Origin: CAZWSC01 sp964636385
GTDB lineage: Bacteria > Eisenbacteria > RBG-16-71-46 > CAIMUX01
Assembly: GCA_964636385.1 (NCBI GenBank)
Contig: CAZWSC010000005.1
Coordinates: forward strand, 1-14,374
DNA: 14,374 bases
Direction: 5' to 3'
Shown here: piece after piece, positions 13,009-14,374 of the stretch
How the letters are laid out: each line of letters begins with the position of its first letter
Position numbering within the stretch: the first letter of the stretch is position 1
Notes under the pieces: generated by a model
What the model was told of the DNA's origin: nothing
Seen by the model: the letters and a program-made list of their open reading frames with translations, nothing else
Database searches by the model: none
Program-made: the position numbers and the translations under genes

Positions 13009-13340
13009 TCGGATTCCTGCGATTGTGAAACCACGGAGCCGGCTTCGGACAGCCCGGTCCACCGGCGTATTCCGTCGAGCGCATCGCCCGGGATCGTGCT
13101 GCCCGCCTTCACCTCGATCGGGTCGGCTCGCACGGGTTGGGATCACAGCCTATCCAGTAACCGAGACTCTGCCCACCTTGAGGCTCGCAATCGAAGTATG
13201 GGATGTACTCGCAACGCCCATCCTCGAAGCAGCATGCAACGTCAAGACAGCAGGCCCCTTGGATCTTCCTGCGCTTGCAGGTTCCCCGGGAGCAAGGCCA
13301 GGGCGAGAACACAGGTGGCCAATCCCAATGCTCTCTTCAT
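13005..13340 (-). pseudogene. Small secreted cysteine-rich gene split over two reading frames
   Basis: The ATG at 13340 has GGGAGG five bases upstream (13346-13351) and begins a good signal peptide, MKRALGLATCVLALALL, followed by PGNLQAQEDP. That frame stops after 32 residues (13242). A shift at the AAGGGG run (13255-13260) into the next frame gives an unbroken cysteine module ending at a TGA (13109-13111): GACCLDVACCFEDGRCEY, then FDC, GG and GCDPNPCEP. Beyond that TGA the original frame resumes as about 35 codons with high GC at third positions (PIEVKAGSTIPGDALDGIRR...) to a TAG at 13005-13007; this tail is less certain. The module matches the second cysteine module of the plus-strand gene at 12052 residue by residue in spacing. 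Explanations: gene decay, an indel error in the sequence, or programmed frameshifting. The coding origin is quite sure, the extent less so. Confidence 0.65.
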
Positions 13341-13345
13341 GACAG

Positions 13346-13351
13346 CCTCCC
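13346..13351 (-). promoter_or_regulatory. Ribosome binding site of the split cysteine-rich gene
   Basis: GGGAGG on the minus strand, five bases before the ATG at 13340. A well-placed site directly in front of a signal peptide shows that the short first frame is a genuine gene start. Confidence 0.65.
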
Positions 13352-13446
13352 AGGTCGATTGCCACAGTCACATCCACTGCAGGAGATAACGCCACGACTA
13401 TCCTGGCCGCACAACTTCTCAGGACAGGCGCAAGGGCCCTGGGCGC

Positions 13447-13997
13447 CTAATTGACCGTCGACGAGTCGGGAAACACGTCCAGAAGATACGGGTCGATCAC
13501 AACTAAGTTCGTGCCTGTCGCGTAGCGGGCCGCCGTGACCCCCCGGACGGCCATGCGCGCTCGGGATGGAGTTCGGCAAAGACCAGGGCGGATGGCCCGC
13601 CATGCGACAACGCCACAACGGCCACCTTGTCCATGCCGAGTTCGTCGAGGAGGCAGGCGTACGCGTGCGCCTGGTCGTCCCAGGTCGCCCCATCCCGGAA
13701 GATCGAACCGAGATACCCGAACCGCGATGGGATGACACAGCGGAAGCCGGCGCCGGGCACCGCCTCTGCCAGAATCTCACCCTGGTCGAATCCTCCCCCG
13801 CTACCGTGAACGACCAGGACGGCGGGTCCGGAACCTGCGTCGACGTATTCGATGTCACCGTGCGGCGAGGGGAGGATCAGGCTGCGCCCCTGGACGCGGT
13901 CGTGAGATCGGCTGATCTCCAGCAGGTATACGGCCGACACCAGAACCAGCGCAGCAACCAGAGCGAATGCTGTTCCGGCCAGAATCCTTCGAAGCAT
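13447..13997 (-). pseudogene. Membrane-anchored alpha/beta hydrolase with frame break and C-terminal truncation
   Basis: The ATG at 13997 has GAGGG seven bases upstream. Residues 2-27 form an N-terminal membrane anchor (LAGTAFALVAALVLVSAVYL). The hydrolase fold then follows: GDIEYVDAGSGPAVLVVHG (47-65) with the HG oxyanion motif, and the nucleophile elbow ALSHGG with S131. The first Gly of the usual GxSxG is Ala here, which some lipases tolerate. After AELHPERA the frame turns into an Arg/Gly-rich tail and stops at 13503 (164 residues). A -1 shift, most simply at the G6 run (13539-13544), restores coding-like sequence (VTAARYATGTNLVVIDPYL...) to a TAG at 13447. Even so, the product ends before the catalytic His, and family members are usually 250-300 residues. 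It is probably inactive. A sequencing indel could explain the shift but not the early end. Confidence 0.65.
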
Positions 13998-14067
13998 GAC
14001 GGTACCCTCTGAAAGTGAGAGCGCCGTCCGCGCCACCGACGGACGGCGGGGACGCGGGCGCGATGTG

Positions 14068-14086
14068 CCTGTATCGATCTTACAGG
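14068..14086. other. Perfect inverted repeat upstream of the hydrolase gene
   Basis: CCTGTA (14068-14073) and TACAGG (14081-14086) are perfect inverted repeats separated by 7 bases, about 70 bases upstream of the hydrolase ATG. This size and spacing suit a dimeric DNA-binding regulator or a small leader hairpin. It is not a canonical LexA box, because the CTGT and ACAG halves are 9 bases apart instead of 8. Confidence 0.35.
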
Positions 14087-14169
14087 TACGCCTTCCGGGG
14101 ATGTTCTTCAAGACTCAGCCGGACATCCGGCGGGTTGGACCTTGATGGACTGATCCTCGACACGGCCCA

Positions 14170-14188
14170 CTGCACGCCGTGCGTGCAG
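14170..14188. other. Perfect 8-bp hairpin in the gap between minus-strand genes
   Basis: CTGCACGC (14170-14177) and GCGTGCAG (14181-14188) flank a CGT loop. It lies about 100 bases beyond the stop of the right-edge gene (minus strand). There is no T-run after it on either strand, so intrinsic termination is not supported. The rest of the 13998-14286 gap holds only short open frames on both strands that I cannot support as genes. Confidence 0.35.
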
Positions 14189-14286
14189 CATCCTGAGCCG
14201 GCCGTCAATGCCAGCGGCACGGCCTCGATTCCGTCTGCCAACCGATAGCGTGTCCATCGCTCGGACTACCTGCTACGGAGACCATC

Positions 14287-14374
14287 TCACCCCACCACCG
14301 TCCGCACACGCTCCGCCTCCGTCTCGTTCGGATGCTCCCACCGCCGGATCATCCGTTCGATCACCGGCCACGGC
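14287..14374 (-). CDS. C-terminal end of an unidentified gene
   Basis: The minus strand entering from the right edge is open for 28 codons to a TGA at 14287-14289. The translation is PWPVIERMIRRWEH, then PNETEAERVRTVVG. Nearly all codons end in G or C, like the true genes in this window, and the residues look like an amphipathic helical C-terminus. The family is not recognisable from so little sequence. Confidence 0.55.
   Translation of the reverse strand, partial: PWPVIERMIRRWEHPNETEAERVRTVVG

Noticed and set aside
12484..13146. A 220-residue minus-strand frame opposite the cysteine-rich gene
   Set aside because: It is the antisense shadow of the secreted cysteine-rich protein and the third frame of the split small gene; it has no ribosome binding site or motif.
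14069..14085. LexA/SOS box at CTGT...ACAG
   Set aside because: The half-sites are 9 bases apart instead of the canonical 8, and the downstream gene is not a DNA-repair gene.
14015..14248. A 77-residue plus-strand frame (GTG start) and an opposing minus-strand frame (14080-14265) in the right-hand gap
   Set aside because: Both have fairly coding-like third positions, but neither has a ribosome binding site or known motif, and they overlap each other and the hydrolase leader. Neither can be supported.

Overview
This is a GC-rich bacterial window with no recognisable rRNA, tRNA, IS element or CRISPR. Several secreted proteins end in a FlgD/Ig-like C-terminal domain of the kind used as a type IX secretion (T9SS) sorting tag. 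One large protein is a gingipain-family (C25) peptidase with PorU-like architecture, and there is a proline/glycine/cysteine-rich module with a D-P-N-P-C ending. Together these suggest a member of the FCB group or a related uncultured phylum such as Eisenbacteria or Krumholzibacteriota. The phylum is inferred from protein style and is not proven.

Layout. (a) 1-4837, minus strand: a probable operon reading leftwards. It has a sigma70-like promoter with a palindrome at its -10, then a Trm112-type zinc protein, the PorU-like C25 sortase/peptidase, and the start of a DUF2723/TMEM260-like membrane glycosyltransferase whose ATG overlaps the peptidase stop (ATGA). (b) 4838-5290: a gene-free stretch containing one long imperfect hairpin (5021-5080). 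(c) 5291-5936, plus strand: an FN3-like lipoprotein gene followed by a perfect hairpin with a C-rich loop and then a strong rho-independent terminator. (d) 5984-7077, plus: a promoter placed so that transcription would begin at the ATG (leaderless) of an orotate phosphoribosyltransferase-Nudix fusion. (e) 7145-13008, plus: three surface or secreted proteins. These are a 14-repeat propeller-like protein with a C-terminal sorting domain, a BsuPI/beta-helix protein with a sorting domain but no visible signal peptide, and a cysteine-rich secreted protein with a different C-terminal tail. (f) 13005-14374, minus: a decayed-looking region with a small cysteine-rich secreted gene split over two frames, a membrane-anchored alpha/beta hydrolase with a frame break and truncation, and the last 28 codons of an unidentified gene.

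How it fits together. The left operon could process (C25 sortase) and perhaps glycosylate (TMEM260-like) exported proteins, and the plus-strand block encodes proteins bearing tags such a machine would recognise. The pyrimidine gene (pyrE-Nudix) appears to be an independent housekeeping transcript. The right edge shows two apparent frame disruptions at G-runs within 300 bases, which is either real gene decay or local sequence error.
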